Shown: piece by piece, positions 26,102 to 35,206 of the stretch
How the letters are laid out: every line of letters begins with the position of its first letter
Numbering within the stretch: the stretch's first letter is position 1
Assembly: GCA_965200525.1 (NCBI GenBank)
Contig: OZ241368.1
Location: 1,736,001 to 1,800,000, forward strand
Reading direction: 5' to 3'
DNA length: 64,000 nt
Source: JANNPJ01 sp965200525
GTDB lineage: Bacteria; Actinomycetota; Actinomycetes; Actinomycetales; Kineosporiaceae
Notes under the pieces: model-generated
Databases searched by the model: none
Told to the model about the DNA's origin: nothing
What the model saw: only the letters and a program-made list of their open reading frames with translations
Translations under genes and position numbers: made by a program

Positions 26102-27172
26102 ATGTTCGGACCCGGGCCCACTCAGTTCACCCTCAGCCGCCGAGCCCTCGGCGGGGCGATGGCCGCGGCCGCGCTCGCCCTCGTCGCCGGGTGCGCTGAC
26201 GACAGCGGCACCACCGGCTCGGGCCTCCAGGCGGCCGCCACCACTGAGGCCGTCTTCCCGGCGTCGGTGGAGCACAAGTACGGCATCACCAGGCTGGCCA
26301 AGGCCCCCCAGCGGGTGGTGGTGGTCGGCCTGACCGAGCAGGACACTCTGCTGGCCCTGGGCGTGGTGCCGGTCGCGACGACCAAGTGGTTCGGCGACCA
26401 CCCGGGCGGGATCTTTCCCTGGGCCAAGGGCAAGCTCGGCACCTCCGCCGTCCCGCAGGTGCTGACCAACGACGACGGCATCCAGTTCGAGAAGGTCGCG
26501 GCCCTGCGGCCGGACCTGATCGTCGGCCTCTACTCCGGCCTGACCAAGGAGGACTACGCGACCCTGACCAAGATCGCCCCGACTATCGCCCAGCCCCAGG
26601 GCAGCGGTGACTTCGGGGCGGCCTGGGACGACGTCACCCGAACTCTGGGCACCGCGGTGGGCAAACCGGCCGAGGCCGAGAAACTGATCACCGACACCAA
26701 CGCTCGGTTCGCCGACGTCGTCGCCAAGAACCCCAAGTTCACCGGCGCGACCGGCCTGATGGCGATGAACTACCAGGGCTACTTCGTCTACGGGCCGCAG
26801 GATCCGCGCAGCCGGCTGATGCAGTCGCTCGGCTTCCAGCTCCCGGCCGGCCTGGCCGCAGCCACCGGGGACAAGTTCGGCGTCAACATCAGCAAGGAAC
26901 GGATCGACCTGCTCGATGCCGACGCCCTGGTCTGGCTGGTCACCGACTACGACAAGGACAAGGCGACCGTGCAGGGCGACCCGCTATACGCGGCCCTGAA
27001 GGTGAAGACGGAGGGCCGGGACATCTTCGTCGCCGACGGCGAGCCGGCCTACAACGCGGTGTCGTTCGAGAGCGTGCTGAGCCTGCCCTACCTGCTGGAA
27101 CGGCTGGTCCCGCTGCTGGCCGCGGCGGTCGACGGCGACCCGGAGACGGCCGTCGCCCACGTCACGAGCTGA
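26102..27172 (+). CDS. iron-siderophore ABC transporter substrate-binding lipoprotein
   Basis: 356 residues of the FecB/FepB (periplasmic binding protein type III) family. A twin-arginine-like start (SRRALGG) leads into a lipobox ALVAGC; the mature protein has VVVVGLTEQDTLLALGVVP and AALRPDLIVGLYSG, typical of siderophore binders. AGGAGG precedes ATG 26102, and an iron box covers the promoter. No permease or ATPase is adjacent, so it must work with components encoded elsewhere. Convergent with the gene ending at 27211. Confidence 0.88.
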   Translation: MFGPGPTQFTLSRRALGGAMAAAALALVAGCADDSGTTGSGLQAAATTEAVFPASVEHKYGITRLAKAPQRVVVVGLTEQDTLLALGVVPVATTKWFGDHPGGIFPWAKGKLGTSAVPQVLTNDDGIQFEKVAALRPDLIVGLYSGLTKEDYATLTKIAPTIAQPQGSGDFGAAWDDVTRTLGTAVGKPAEAEKLITDTNARFADVVAKNPKFTGATGLMAMNYQGYFVYGPQDPRSRLMQSLGFQLPAGLAAATGDKFGVNISKERIDLLDADALVWLVTDYDKDKATVQGDPLYAALKVKTEGRDIFVADGEPAYNAVSFESVLSLPYLLERLVPLLAAAVDGDPETAVAHVTS

Positions 27173-27210
27173 CCCCTCCAGGCCGATCGGGGCTGCCGGT
27201 CCAGCCGCGG

Positions 27211-30200
27211 TCAGGTGAGGTGGCCGCAGGGCGGGTCGTAGGGCAGCTGGGGCAGGTACCGGGCCCACTGCCGCCGATCCAGGTTCCCGCTCGTGGTGGC
27301 GCAGATCAGGGCGACCGCATGATCGACGTCGAGGTCCCGCAGCCGGACGGTCCGGTCGCCGGCGCCGGCCAGGGTCCGGCCGTCGGGGCTGAAAGCCAGG
27401 CCGGTGACCGTGCCGGTGTGCCCGGCCGACGGCCGGCCCAGCGGGGTCGGGGCGGCCGGGTCGCTCAAGTCCCAGAGCTGGACGTCGGTGTCGTCCCCGA
27501 CAGCCAGCGTGCGGCCGTCGGGGCTGACCGCGACCGCGTAGAACGAGCTGTCGACCCTGCTCTCGGGCGGCCCCGCGAGCACCGGAAGGGCCGGGTCGGC
27601 CAGGTTCCAGAGCCGCAAGGTACCGCCGTCGTCGACCGCGGCCAGCAGCCGGCGGGGCCCGAAAGCCAGCCTTATGCCGTCGTTCTGGGTCCCTTTCAGG
27701 CTGATCGCCGGCCCCGGTCGGGCCGGGTCGGTGACGGTCCAGACCTGGACCGTGCCGTCGTCGACGCCGGCCGCCAGCAGTGAGCCGTCCCGGCTGAACG
27801 CCACCGAGTCGACGACGTCGGCCGGCCCCCGCAGCGGCCCGGCGGCCCGCACCGGGCGGCCGGCGTCACCGACGTCCCACAGGCTCACCGACCGCCCGTC
27901 GGTGCCGACGGCCAGGGTCCGGCCGTCCGGGCTGAACGCCACCGAGGTCACCGAGTCCGATCCGGTGTCGACCGGCCGGCCGAGCAGCACCGGGTCGCCG
28001 GCCCCGGTCAGGTCCCACAGCCGGAACCGGCCGTCGGCCCCGCCCGCGGCCACGACCTGCCCGTCCGGCCGGTAGGCCAGGCTCATGATCGCGGCCGGCC
28101 CGGCCGAGCCGGCCGGCAGCAGCACCCGGCCCGGGCGGGCGGCCCGGGTCAGGTCCCACTGCCGCACGGTCCGGTCGTCGCCGGCGCTGATCAGGTCGCG
28201 GCCGTCCGGGCTGACCGCCACCGACTCGACGTCGCCGGTGGGCCCGGTCAGCGGCGGGCCGAGCAGGTCCGGGTGGGCCGGGCTGGTCAGGTTCCAGAGC
28301 CGGATCGCGTTGTCCTGGCCGCTGGTGGCCAGGGTCCGGCCGTCCGGACTGAAGGCCAGGTCGACGATCCAGCTGGTGTGGCCGGTCAGCGGCCGGCCGA
28401 TCGCGGCCGGCCGGGCGGGCCGGGCCAGGTCCCAGCGGCGGACCGTGGGGCCGTCGCTGGTGGCCAGGGTCCGGCCGTCGGGGCTGAAGGCGACCCGGTC
28501 GGCGCCGGCCAGCGGGGCCCCGACGGCAGCCGGGTGGGCCGGGTCGTGGACGTCCCAGAGCCGGACGCCGCTGCGCTGGTTCAGTTCGCCCCGGGTGCCG
28601 CCGCCGGCCAGCGTCCGGCCGTCCGGGCTGAACGACAGCGAGTCGATGCTGGTGGTGCCGGTACCCGCGGTCGAGGGCCGGCCCGAGCGGGCCGGGTGCG
28701 ACCGGTCCCGCAGGTCCCAGAGCTGGACCGCGTCGTCGCCGGCCCCGGCCAGGATCCGCCCGTCCGGGCTGAACGCCACCGCGTAGACCAGGCCGCCGGT
28801 GCTCAGCCGGCTGATCAGTTCCGGGGTTGCCGGGTGGGTGAGATCCCAGAGCCGCAGCCGGCCGTCGTCGTCCCCGGCGGCCAGGGTTCGCCCGTCCGGG
28901 CTGAAGGCGATCGACTCGACCGTGGTCGAGGCGGCCAGCGGCCGGCCCAGAAGCACCGGGTGACGGGGGTCGGACACGGTCCAGCGCCGGACCACCCCGT
29001 CGCCCCCTCCGGCGGCCAGCGTCGCGCCGTCCGGGCTGAAGGCCACCGTCGCCACCGCGCCGGCCCGGCCCGCGAACGGCGGGCCGAGGGCGACCGGGGG
29101 CCCTACCCCGGCCCGGCTCCAGAGCTGCAGGTCGCCCTCGTCGTTGCCGCCGGCCAGGATCCGGCCGTCCGGGCTGAAGGCCACCGAGGTCACCGTGCCG
29201 GTGCGGCCGGGAACCAGAGCGGCCAGCGGGGCCTGGGCCAGGTCGCGCAACCGGGCCGCGCTCTGCGGGCTGGGGCTGAGCCGGTAGCCGACCAGATCGA
29301 GCTGGGCCGCCAGGGAAGGATCGGCGGCGGTGAGCTGGTCGCCGAAGTCCAACGCCTGGTTGCCGATCGCGACGTCCCGTTGCCGCAGGGCCTCGGTCCG
29401 GGCCTGGGTCGCCTCGGCCCGGCGGCGGCCCGCGTCCCGGGTCCGGACGACCGCGACCGTGGCCGCGACCAGCGAGAACAGGGTCAGGGCAACCAGAGCC
29501 AGCTGGACGCCGTGCCGGGCCCGGATCCGGGCCCGTTGCCGCACCCGACCGGCCGTCAGGTAGGCCGCGACCACGTCGGGCACGCGGGCGCCGGCGTACC
29601 GGGCCGCCTCGCCCAGCTCGTCGTCCTCCAGCAGGCCGCTGCGCCGGCCGGTCTCGAGCCAGTGCTGGGCCCGGTCCTCGGTGCGGTCGAGCCAGCGCCG
29701 CCGCTCACGGTCGTCCTCGAGCCAGGTGTGCAGCGCGTCCCAGTGCTCGATCACGGTGTCGTGGGCCAGCTCGACCAGGACCTCGCCGCCGGCCGGATCC
29801 CGGGTGGTGGTGACGATCCGGGCGTCGGTCAGGTGCTCGAGGGTCTCGACCGCGGCCGCGTCGACCTCACCGTCGGCGGTCCGGGTCAGCTCGGCCAGGG
29901 TCCGGCGACGGCGCACGGCCGGCGTGCCCTGGCCCGGGTCGGGGTCCTGAACCAGGGCCGTGACCAGGTCCCGGGCGGTCGGTTGCCGATCCGCGGGCAG
30001 CTCCCGGTAGGCCTGGTCGCACCAGCCGGCGAACGCCGTCCGGACCCCACCCACGGTGTCGTAGTGGGCCGAGGTCAGGGTGTTGTCGGTCGGCTCACCG
30101 GCGGTGGCGGTGTCCCAGATCCGGCGCAGGGTGAGGGCCAGCACCGGCAGATCGGCGGCCGGGGCGGCCTGGGTGCGCGGATCGACCAGGTCGCGGATCA

Positions 30201-31461
30201 GCCGATCGGTGAGCAGCGGGTCGACGTTCCAGCCCTGACGGCGAGCCGGGCCGGTGACGATGTCGCGCAGCGCGGCCTGGTCGAGCTCGTCGGTCAGGCT
30301 GACGATCCGTTCCTGCAGAAGGTGTTTCATCAGGGCCGGGCTGCGGCCGGAGAGCTGGGGGAAGAAGTCGTCCCGCATCACCAGCAGCACCCGGCCGGGG
30401 CGGTCACCGTCGGCGAAGGCCACCAGCTCGGCCAGCACCCGCTCGCCGTCAGGAATCTCGGGCTCGCCCGGCCCGCCGGGCGGCCGGCCCACCGGCTCGG
30501 TGAGCAGCTCCTCGAACTGGTCGACGACGAGCAGCCCGGGCCGCCGCCCCGGGCCCGAGCGCAGCTGCGCCAGGGCCTCGATCACCGCCGCCGGATCGGT
30601 ACCCGCCCGCAGCAGGTGCAGGTCGGCGGCACTCACGCCGGGCAGCGCGCCGGTGCTCAGGGCCGGCGGCAGCCCGGCCGCGACCAGCGAGGACTTGCCG
30701 CTGCCGGATGAGCCGAACAGAGCCAGGACGCCGCGGCGGGCCCGCAACCGCTCCAGCAGCTCCTCGACGACGTGGTCGCGGCCGTGGAACCAGCGGGCCT
30801 GCTCCGGGGTGAACGGCACCAGACCCGGGTAGGGGCAGCCCGGTTCGACCCGCAGCCCCGGACCGATCGCCTGCAGCACCGCCGCCGGGGTGGCGTAGGC
30901 CAGGTCGACCCCTCGGGCGTAGCGGTCGGCTCCCGGGTGGGCGGTGACCATGCCGATCACCAGACCGTCGGCGTCCACCAGGGGGCTGCCGGAGAAGCCC
31001 TGGGCCAGCGCGTTGGCCTCGGTCAGGCCGAGCAGGCCGATCTCCCCGGCGGTGAACCGCTCGCCGACCCTGGCCGTGCCCGGGTGGCCGTCGACGGGGG
31101 CCTGGGCCGGGAAGCCGAAGGCCCGCACGGTGTCGCCGGCCGGGCCCACCGATCGCAGCCCCAGCACCGGGATCCCGGCCGGGGCCGGGTCCAGCCGCAG
31201 GAACACCACGTCTTCGGCCTCGGGCGCCCGCCAGGTGCCGGGCACGAACCGGCCGGTCACCTCGGGCCGGCCGGGCGCCTGCGGGAAGCACACCCGCACC
31301 GGCGTCGGCCCCGGTCCGCTCTCGAGCACGTGGGCACAGGTCACCAGCAGGTCGGGGCCGACCAGGAAGCCGGTGCCGGCCACCGGGAGGCCGGCCGGGG
31401 CCGGGCCCGCCGCCGGCCCGGCGAGATGGATCCGGGCCACCGACCGGCGAAAGTCAGGCAC
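27211..31461 (-). CDS. trypsin-STAND NTPase-WD40 protein (predicted conflict system effector/sensor)
   Basis: 1416 residues. Residues 1-200: trypsin-like serine protease with apparent triad His44 (TCAHVL), Asp84 (EAEDVVFLRL) and Ser157 (GFSGSP). Residues 205-630: STAND-type NTPase with Walker A GSSGSGKSS at 250-258 and Walker B LLVVDQFEELL at 310-320. About 652-672 is a single membrane-spanning or hydrophobic helix, then a charged coiled stretch. Residues 752-1416 hold 14 WD40 repeats (SPDGRTLA core), enough for two seven-blade propellers. The propeller would sense a trigger, the NTPase switch, and the protease cut a target. GTG 31461 overlaps the upstream Trypco1 gene by 8 bp. Confidence 0.9.
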   Translation of the reverse strand: MPDFRRSVARIHLAGPAAGPAPAGLPVAGTGFLVGPDLLVTCAHVLESGPGPTPVRVCFPQAPGRPEVTGRFVPGTWRAPEAEDVVFLRLDPAPAGIPVLGLRSVGPAGDTVRAFGFPAQAPVDGHPGTARVGERFTAGEIGLLGLTEANALAQGFSGSPLVDADGLVIGMVTAHPGADRYARGVDLAYATPAAVLQAIGPGLRVEPGCPYPGLVPFTPEQARWFHGRDHVVEELLERLRARRGVLALFGSSGSGKSSLVAAGLPPALSTGALPGVSAADLHLLRAGTDPAAVIEALAQLRSGPGRRPGLLVVDQFEELLTEPVGRPPGGPGEPEIPDGERVLAELVAFADGDRPGRVLLVMRDDFFPQLSGRSPALMKHLLQERIVSLTDELDQAALRDIVTGPARRQGWNVDPLLTDRLIRDLVDPRTQAAPAADLPVLALTLRRIWDTATAGEPTDNTLTSAHYDTVGGVRTAFAGWCDQAYRELPADRQPTARDLVTALVQDPDPGQGTPAVRRRRTLAELTRTADGEVDAAAVETLEHLTDARIVTTTRDPAGGEVLVELAHDTVIEHWDALHTWLEDDRERRRWLDRTEDRAQHWLETGRRSGLLEDDELGEAARYAGARVPDVVAAYLTAGRVRQRARIRARHGVQLALVALTLFSLVAATVAVVRTRDAGRRRAEATQARTEALRQRDVAIGNQALDFGDQLTAADPSLAAQLDLVGYRLSPSPQSAARLRDLAQAPLAALVPGRTGTVTSVAFSPDGRILAGGNDEGDLQLWSRAGVGPPVALGPPFAGRAGAVATVAFSPDGATLAAGGGDGVVRRWTVSDPRHPVLLGRPLAASTTVESIAFSPDGRTLAAGDDDGRLRLWDLTHPATPELISRLSTGGLVYAVAFSPDGRILAGAGDDAVQLWDLRDRSHPARSGRPSTAGTGTTSIDSLSFSPDGRTLAGGGTRGELNQRSGVRLWDVHDPAHPAAVGAPLAGADRVAFSPDGRTLATSDGPTVRRWDLARPARPAAIGRPLTGHTSWIVDLAFSPDGRTLATSGQDNAIRLWNLTSPAHPDLLGPPLTGPTGDVESVAVSPDGRDLISAGDDRTVRQWDLTRAARPGRVLLPAGSAGPAAIMSLAYRPDGQVVAAGGADGRFRLWDLTGAGDPVLLGRPVDTGSDSVTSVAFSPDGRTLAVGTDGRSVSLWDVGDAGRPVRAAGPLRGPADVVDSVAFSRDGSLLAAGVDDGTVQVWTVTDPARPGPAISLKGTQNDGIRLAFGPRRLLAAVDDGGTLRLWNLADPALPVLAGPPESRVDSSFYAVAVSPDGRTLAVGDDTDVQLWDLSDPAAPTPLGRPSAGHTGTVTGLAFSPDGRTLAGAGDRTVRLRDLDVDHAVALICATTSGNLDRRQWARYLPQLPYDPPCGHLT

Positions 31462-31825
31462 CGGTGGGCGGGTGGTCCGACTGCTTCCAGGTCAGCGTGA
31501 CGGTGAAGTGGCAGCCGGCCCCGGCCCGGGTGAGCACCGCGCCCGCCGCGGCGGTCAACTCGACCCCGAACTCGACCTGCACCTCCTGCGGGCTGCTCTC
31601 GGCGAACTGGTCCAGCACCTGCCGGGACATCTGGGTCAGCGGCTCCAACGCGTCCCGCAACGACTGGGCGGCCTCGGTGACGACGCCTTCCACCTGGTCG
31701 TGGATCCGGCCCGCCCGGACCGGCCCGGACGACGTCAGGCCGGCCGGGTCGCCGCCCCCCGATTCGTCGCTCGCCCGGATCAGGATCGACCCGCCGCCGT
31801 CCAGCGGCACCTGCACCAGAGTCAC
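31454..31825 (-). CDS. Trypco1 (trypsin-co-occurring domain 1, CU044_2847-type) protein
   Basis: 123 residues matching the Trypco1 pattern: N-terminal VQVPLDGGGSILIRA, central AGRIHDQVEGVV helix, then EVQVEFGVELTAAAGAVL and a final FTVTLTW strand. These small proteins are encoded beside trypsin-like proteases in predicted bacterial conflict systems and may be the protease partner or substrate. GTG 31825 is preceded by GAGAGG; an upstream ATG at 31909 adds 28 residues without family similarity. Its stop overlaps the protease gene start, so both are made together. Confidence 0.85.
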   Translation of the reverse strand: MTLVQVPLDGGGSILIRASDESGGGDPAGLTSSGPVRAGRIHDQVEGVVTEAAQSLRDALEPLTQMSRQVLDQFAESSPQEVQVEFGVELTAAAGAVLTRAGAGCHFTVTLTWKQSDHPPTGA

Positions 31826-31933
31826 GACAACACCTCTCGACCGAGTGATCCGCCGAACGAGCCGGCTGAGGCCGACCACTCTAGGACCAGATGCCGCACC
31901 GGCGGACAAACCCGGCAGCCCGACTTTCGGCGC

Positions 31934-33499
31934 TCAGGTCAGGCTGACGACGTCCAGGTAGTCGAGCTTGTTGTTGCTCGAGCCGGCCGCGTTGGTCACG
32001 GTCAGCCGCCCGTCGGCGACGGTGACCGGCACGCTCGCCTCCAGCCAGGGCCGGGCCGCGGCCGGCCGGCCGGTGAGCACGGTGCTGCCCTCGACCGCCA
32101 GGGCGTAGGTGCTGTCGGTGTAGCCCGGGTCGCCACCGACCAGGTGGACCAGGTACCGCCCGTTCGGCAGGGCCAGCTCCCAGCGGGTCGCGCTGCCCGG
32201 CCGCTGCAGGTGGATCACAGTGTCGTAGCGCTGATCGGGGGACGAGGCGCTGTTCCGGTCCCGGGTGTTGGCGCTGTTGTCGAGGTTCCAGCCGTAGCTG
32301 AGACCGCCCGCGCGGGCACCGAAACTGCCGCCGGTGTCGGCCTGGTACCCGGCCGGCACGGCTGCGCCGGCCGGCCCGAAGTTGATCCCGATCCCGACCG
32401 CGGGGGTCAGCAGGTAGGCCCGGGTGTGCCCGTCGTGCCGGCCGGCCCCGACGATCTGGCCGCGGTCGTTGATTCCGGTGGCCTGGTTGAGGATCCAGCC
32501 CGACCCGGCCGGCAGCAGGGTGTTCAGGTCGGTCAGGGCGCCGCCGGGCGAGTAGAGCCAGGCCCGGGTGGTCGGCTCGTCGGTGCAGGGCCCGCAGCCC
32601 GGGTCCGAGGTGCCGACCACCTGCCCGGCGGCGTTGATCGCGGTGGCCGTGTTGTTCTTGATCCCGCCGAGGGCGCCCAGGGCGACCGGGGTGCTCGAGC
32701 CGGCCGGCCAGATCGCGGCCACCTCGAGGTCGGTCCCGGATCCGGTCCGGCCGGCCAGGGTTCCCTGGACGTTGATCGCGAAGAGGTCCGGGCCCGTCGC
32801 GCCCGGCAGCCCGGCCGGGCGCGAGCTGACCGCCCCGTTCTGCCAGACGTAGGCCGAGTTGTTGCCGATCACCTGGCCGCGGGAGTTGATTCCGCTCGCA
32901 CCGCGCACGCCCGGGCCGAGAGCGGTCCGCCGGCCCGCGGCGTCCCACAGGTACCCGAAACCGAGCGAGTCCGAGTAGTCGTCGACCTGGCGCTGGCTGC
33001 CGACGACCCGGCCGGCCGGGTCGATCGCGGTCGCGCCACCGATGAAGCGGTCGTCGGCACCACCCAGATCCTGAAGGACGCCGGCCGCGCTCCACCGGGC
33101 CGGGTAGCCGAACCCGCCGCCCGGCGTCCGCTCGACCGTGCCGGCGACCTGACCGGCGTCGTTGACCGCGGAGGCGAAGCTGCTGGAGCCGGCCGCCTCG
33201 ACGCCGAGGTCGGTCATCGTGCCCGCCGACCAGCGGAAGGCGTGCTCGGTGTACGGCGTGGCCGCGAAGCTGCCGACCACCACCCCGGCGTTGTTGATCC
33301 CGGTGGCGGCGCTGCGGTCGCCGGTACCCGGTGCGCCGAGGTCGGTGACGGTCCAGCCGGCCGCGACCGGCGGGGCCGGGCTCGTGGGGGCCGGGCTCGC
33401 GGGGCCGGCCCCGGCCGGACCGGCCGGCGCCAGGGCCGCGAGCAGGCCGGTGACGGCGAAACCGGCGCGCACGCCGATGGAGCGGCTGATCAGGGACAT
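31934..33499 (-). CDS. secreted HAF-repeat protein with C-terminal carbohydrate-binding-like domain
   Basis: 521 residues. Signal peptide to about 31, Ala/Pro linker, then repeated WTVTDLG and GINNAGVVVGSF/GINDRGQIVGAG motifs of the extracellular HAF family (about 50-370, a probable propeller). The C-terminal 140 residues begin INFGPAGAAVPAGYQADTG and resemble malectin or galactose-binding folds that hold sugars. It is probably an exported or surface protein that binds glycans. A GAAAGCGCTTTC palindrome sits 40 bp upstream of its start. Confidence 0.75.
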   Translation of the reverse strand: MSLISRSIGVRAGFAVTGLLAALAPAGPAGAGPASPAPTSPAPPVAAGWTVTDLGAPGTGDRSAATGINNAGVVVGSFAATPYTEHAFRWSAGTMTDLGVEAAGSSSFASAVNDAGQVAGTVERTPGGGFGYPARWSAAGVLQDLGGADDRFIGGATAIDPAGRVVGSQRQVDDYSDSLGFGYLWDAAGRRTALGPGVRGASGINSRGQVIGNNSAYVWQNGAVSSRPAGLPGATGPDLFAINVQGTLAGRTGSGTDLEVAAIWPAGSSTPVALGALGGIKNNTATAINAAGQVVGTSDPGCGPCTDEPTTRAWLYSPGGALTDLNTLLPAGSGWILNQATGINDRGQIVGAGRHDGHTRAYLLTPAVGIGINFGPAGAAVPAGYQADTGGSFGARAGGLSYGWNLDNSANTRDRNSASSPDQRYDTVIHLQRPGSATRWELALPNGRYLVHLVGGDPGYTDSTYALAVEGSTVLTGRPAAARPWLEASVPVTVADGRLTVTNAAGSSNNKLDYLDVVSLT

Positions 33500-33538
33500 C
33501 GTTGTGCCTCTCAGACGACTGGCCGGACGACCGCGCCA

Positions 33539-33550
33539 GAAAGCGCTTTC
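33539..33550. promoter_or_regulatory. LacI-type palindrome GAAAGCGCTTTC
   Basis: A perfect 12-bp palindrome with the central CG and AGCGCT core typical of LacI-family operators, 40 bp before the HAF-repeat gene and in the gap divergent from the sugar ABC operon. Confidence 0.55.
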
Positions 33551-33680
33551 CCGGTGTGTCTACAGGTTCGATGTCGTGAATGTCCATGTCAAGGGATCTT
33601 GGTTCCGGAACCTCGACCGGGCGCAACTGGCGGCCCGCTCCGATCGGAGGCCCGATCGGAGCGTCGTTCCGGTTCGACGG

Positions 33681-33696
33681 TTAATAACGTTGTCAG
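33681..33696. promoter_or_regulatory. candidate LacI operator for the sugar ABC operon
   Basis: TTAATAACGTTGTCAG is centred on AACGTT and its right half CGTTGTCA matches the common actinomycete LacI half-site; the left half is degenerate. It lies about 160 bp upstream of the binding-protein gene. The 33500-33857 gap otherwise shows no gene. Confidence 0.45.
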
Positions 33697-33857
33697 CAGC
33701 ATATCCCCGTATACCGCTCAAACCCCCTCCACACTGCGCACCCGCCGTCATGATCGTGATCGAAGCGTGGCCTCAAAGCCGGTTGACACCGCTGGTTGCC
33801 CAGGAACAAGGTATGCCCCCAACGGCAAGACAACGATGTCACGAGGTTGGAGCAGGG

Positions 33858-35129
33858 ATGCGTCTGAACAGGCGGACGGCCGGCGCCGTCGCGATAGGTG
33901 CGGCACTGGCGCTGACGCTGATCGGTTGCGGCGGGGGGAGCAGCGGCAGCGGCAGCGGCGGCGGCAAGAAGGACGTCGAGGTCTTCACCTGGTGGGCCGA
34001 CGGCGGTGAGAAGGCCGGCCTCGACGGCCTGGTCAGCACCTTCGCCACCGCCTGCCCGAACGACACCTTCGTCAACGGCGCGGTGGCCGGCGGGGCGGGC
34101 GCGAACGCCAAGCAGGTGCTGGCCTCCCGGCTGCAGCAGGGTGATCCGCCGGACACGTTCCAGGCCCACGCCGGGGCGGAACTGAGCGACTACATCAACG
34201 CCGGCCAGGTCGAGGACCTCAGCCAGGAGTACCAGGACTGGGGCCTGACCTCGGCGTTCCCCAAGGGCCTGATCGACAACCTGACCGTCCAGGGCAAGAT
34301 CTACTCGGTCCCGGCCAACATCCACCGGGCCAACGTGGTCTGGACCAACAAGGACGTGCTCGGCAAGGCCGGCATCACCAAGGACCCGGCCACCCTGGAC
34401 GAGTTCTACGCCGACCTGGACACGCTCAAGGCCAAGGGGGTCAGCACCCCACTGGCCCTGGGCAAGGACTGGACCCAGGAAATGCTGTTCGAGGCGGTGC
34501 TGATCACCGACCTCGGGGCGGACAAGTTCACCGGCCTGTGGAGCGGCACCACCGACTGGGCCGGGGCCGACGTCACCAAGGGCATCAACGACTACAAGAA
34601 GCTGCTCTCGTACACCAACAAGGACCGGGACACCTTCGACTGGACCGACGCGGAGAAGCTGATCATCAACGGCAAGGCCGGTTTTCAGCTGATGGGCGAC
34701 TGGGAGGCCGCCGACCTCGACGCCAAGGGGTTCAAGGACTACGGCTACTTCGTCTTCCCCGGCAACGGCACCGCCTACCAGTGGCTGGCCGACTCGTTCG
34801 TGCTGCCCAAGGGGGGCAAGAACGCCGAGGGCACCAAGTGCTGGCTGAAGACGGTCGGCAGCGCCGAGGGCCAGAAGGCGTTCAACACCAAGAAGGGCTC
34901 GATCCCGGCCCGGACCGACGCCAGCCCGGCCGACTACCCCAAGTACCAGCAGGCCGCGATGGCCGACTGGAAGACCGACACCGCGGTCCCCTCCTGCCCG
35001 CACGGCTCGGCCTGCTCGCAGGGCTGGCAGGGCGCGGTCGCCTCGGCCCAGGGCAAGTTCTCCAGCGACGGTGACGTCGCCGGACTCCAGAAAGCCCTGG
35101 TCCAGGCGGCGCAGCAGTACCGCAAGTAA
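33858..35129 (+). CDS. sugar ABC transporter substrate-binding lipoprotein, family 1
   Basis: 423 residues. The signal peptide ends in the lipobox TLIGC and a Gly/Ser spacer. The mature domain has VEVFTWWADGGEKAGLDGLV and other features of the CUT1 sugar-binding family. ATG 33858 is preceded by GGAG. It captures a sugar or oligosaccharide at the cell surface; the ligand is unknown, but the AGE epimerase gene in the same operon hints at a hexose, uronic acid or sulfosugar-type substrate (inference). Confidence 0.9.
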   Translation: MRLNRRTAGAVAIGAALALTLIGCGGGSSGSGSGGGKKDVEVFTWWADGGEKAGLDGLVSTFATACPNDTFVNGAVAGGAGANAKQVLASRLQQGDPPDTFQAHAGAELSDYINAGQVEDLSQEYQDWGLTSAFPKGLIDNLTVQGKIYSVPANIHRANVVWTNKDVLGKAGITKDPATLDEFYADLDTLKAKGVSTPLALGKDWTQEMLFEAVLITDLGADKFTGLWSGTTDWAGADVTKGINDYKKLLSYTNKDRDTFDWTDAEKLIINGKAGFQLMGDWEAADLDAKGFKDYGYFVFPGNGTAYQWLADSFVLPKGGKNAEGTKCWLKTVGSAEGQKAFNTKKGSIPARTDASPADYPKYQQAAMADWKTDTAVPSCPHGSACSQGWQGAVASAQGKFSSDGDVAGLQKALVQAAQQYRK

Positions 35130-35139
35130 TACCGGCGAC

Positions 35140-35178
35140 GGCGGGGGCGGGCGCCCGGAGACGGCGCCCGCCCCCGCC
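35140..35178 (+). terminator. long GC hairpin between binding protein and permeases
   Basis: Sixteen perfect pairs (35140-35155 with 35163-35178) and a 7-base loop. Such stems are common after the binding-protein cistron and favour its higher expression by partial termination or by protecting the upstream message. Confidence 0.65.
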
Positions 35179-35206
35179 CCCGCACGTCTCTATCGGAGGT
35201 AGTCAG

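Noticed and set aside
27211..31461. Possible eukaryotic-type caspase or TIR effector in the STAND protein
   Set aside because: The N-terminal domain has a trypsin-like triad; no TIR or caspase motifs are seen.
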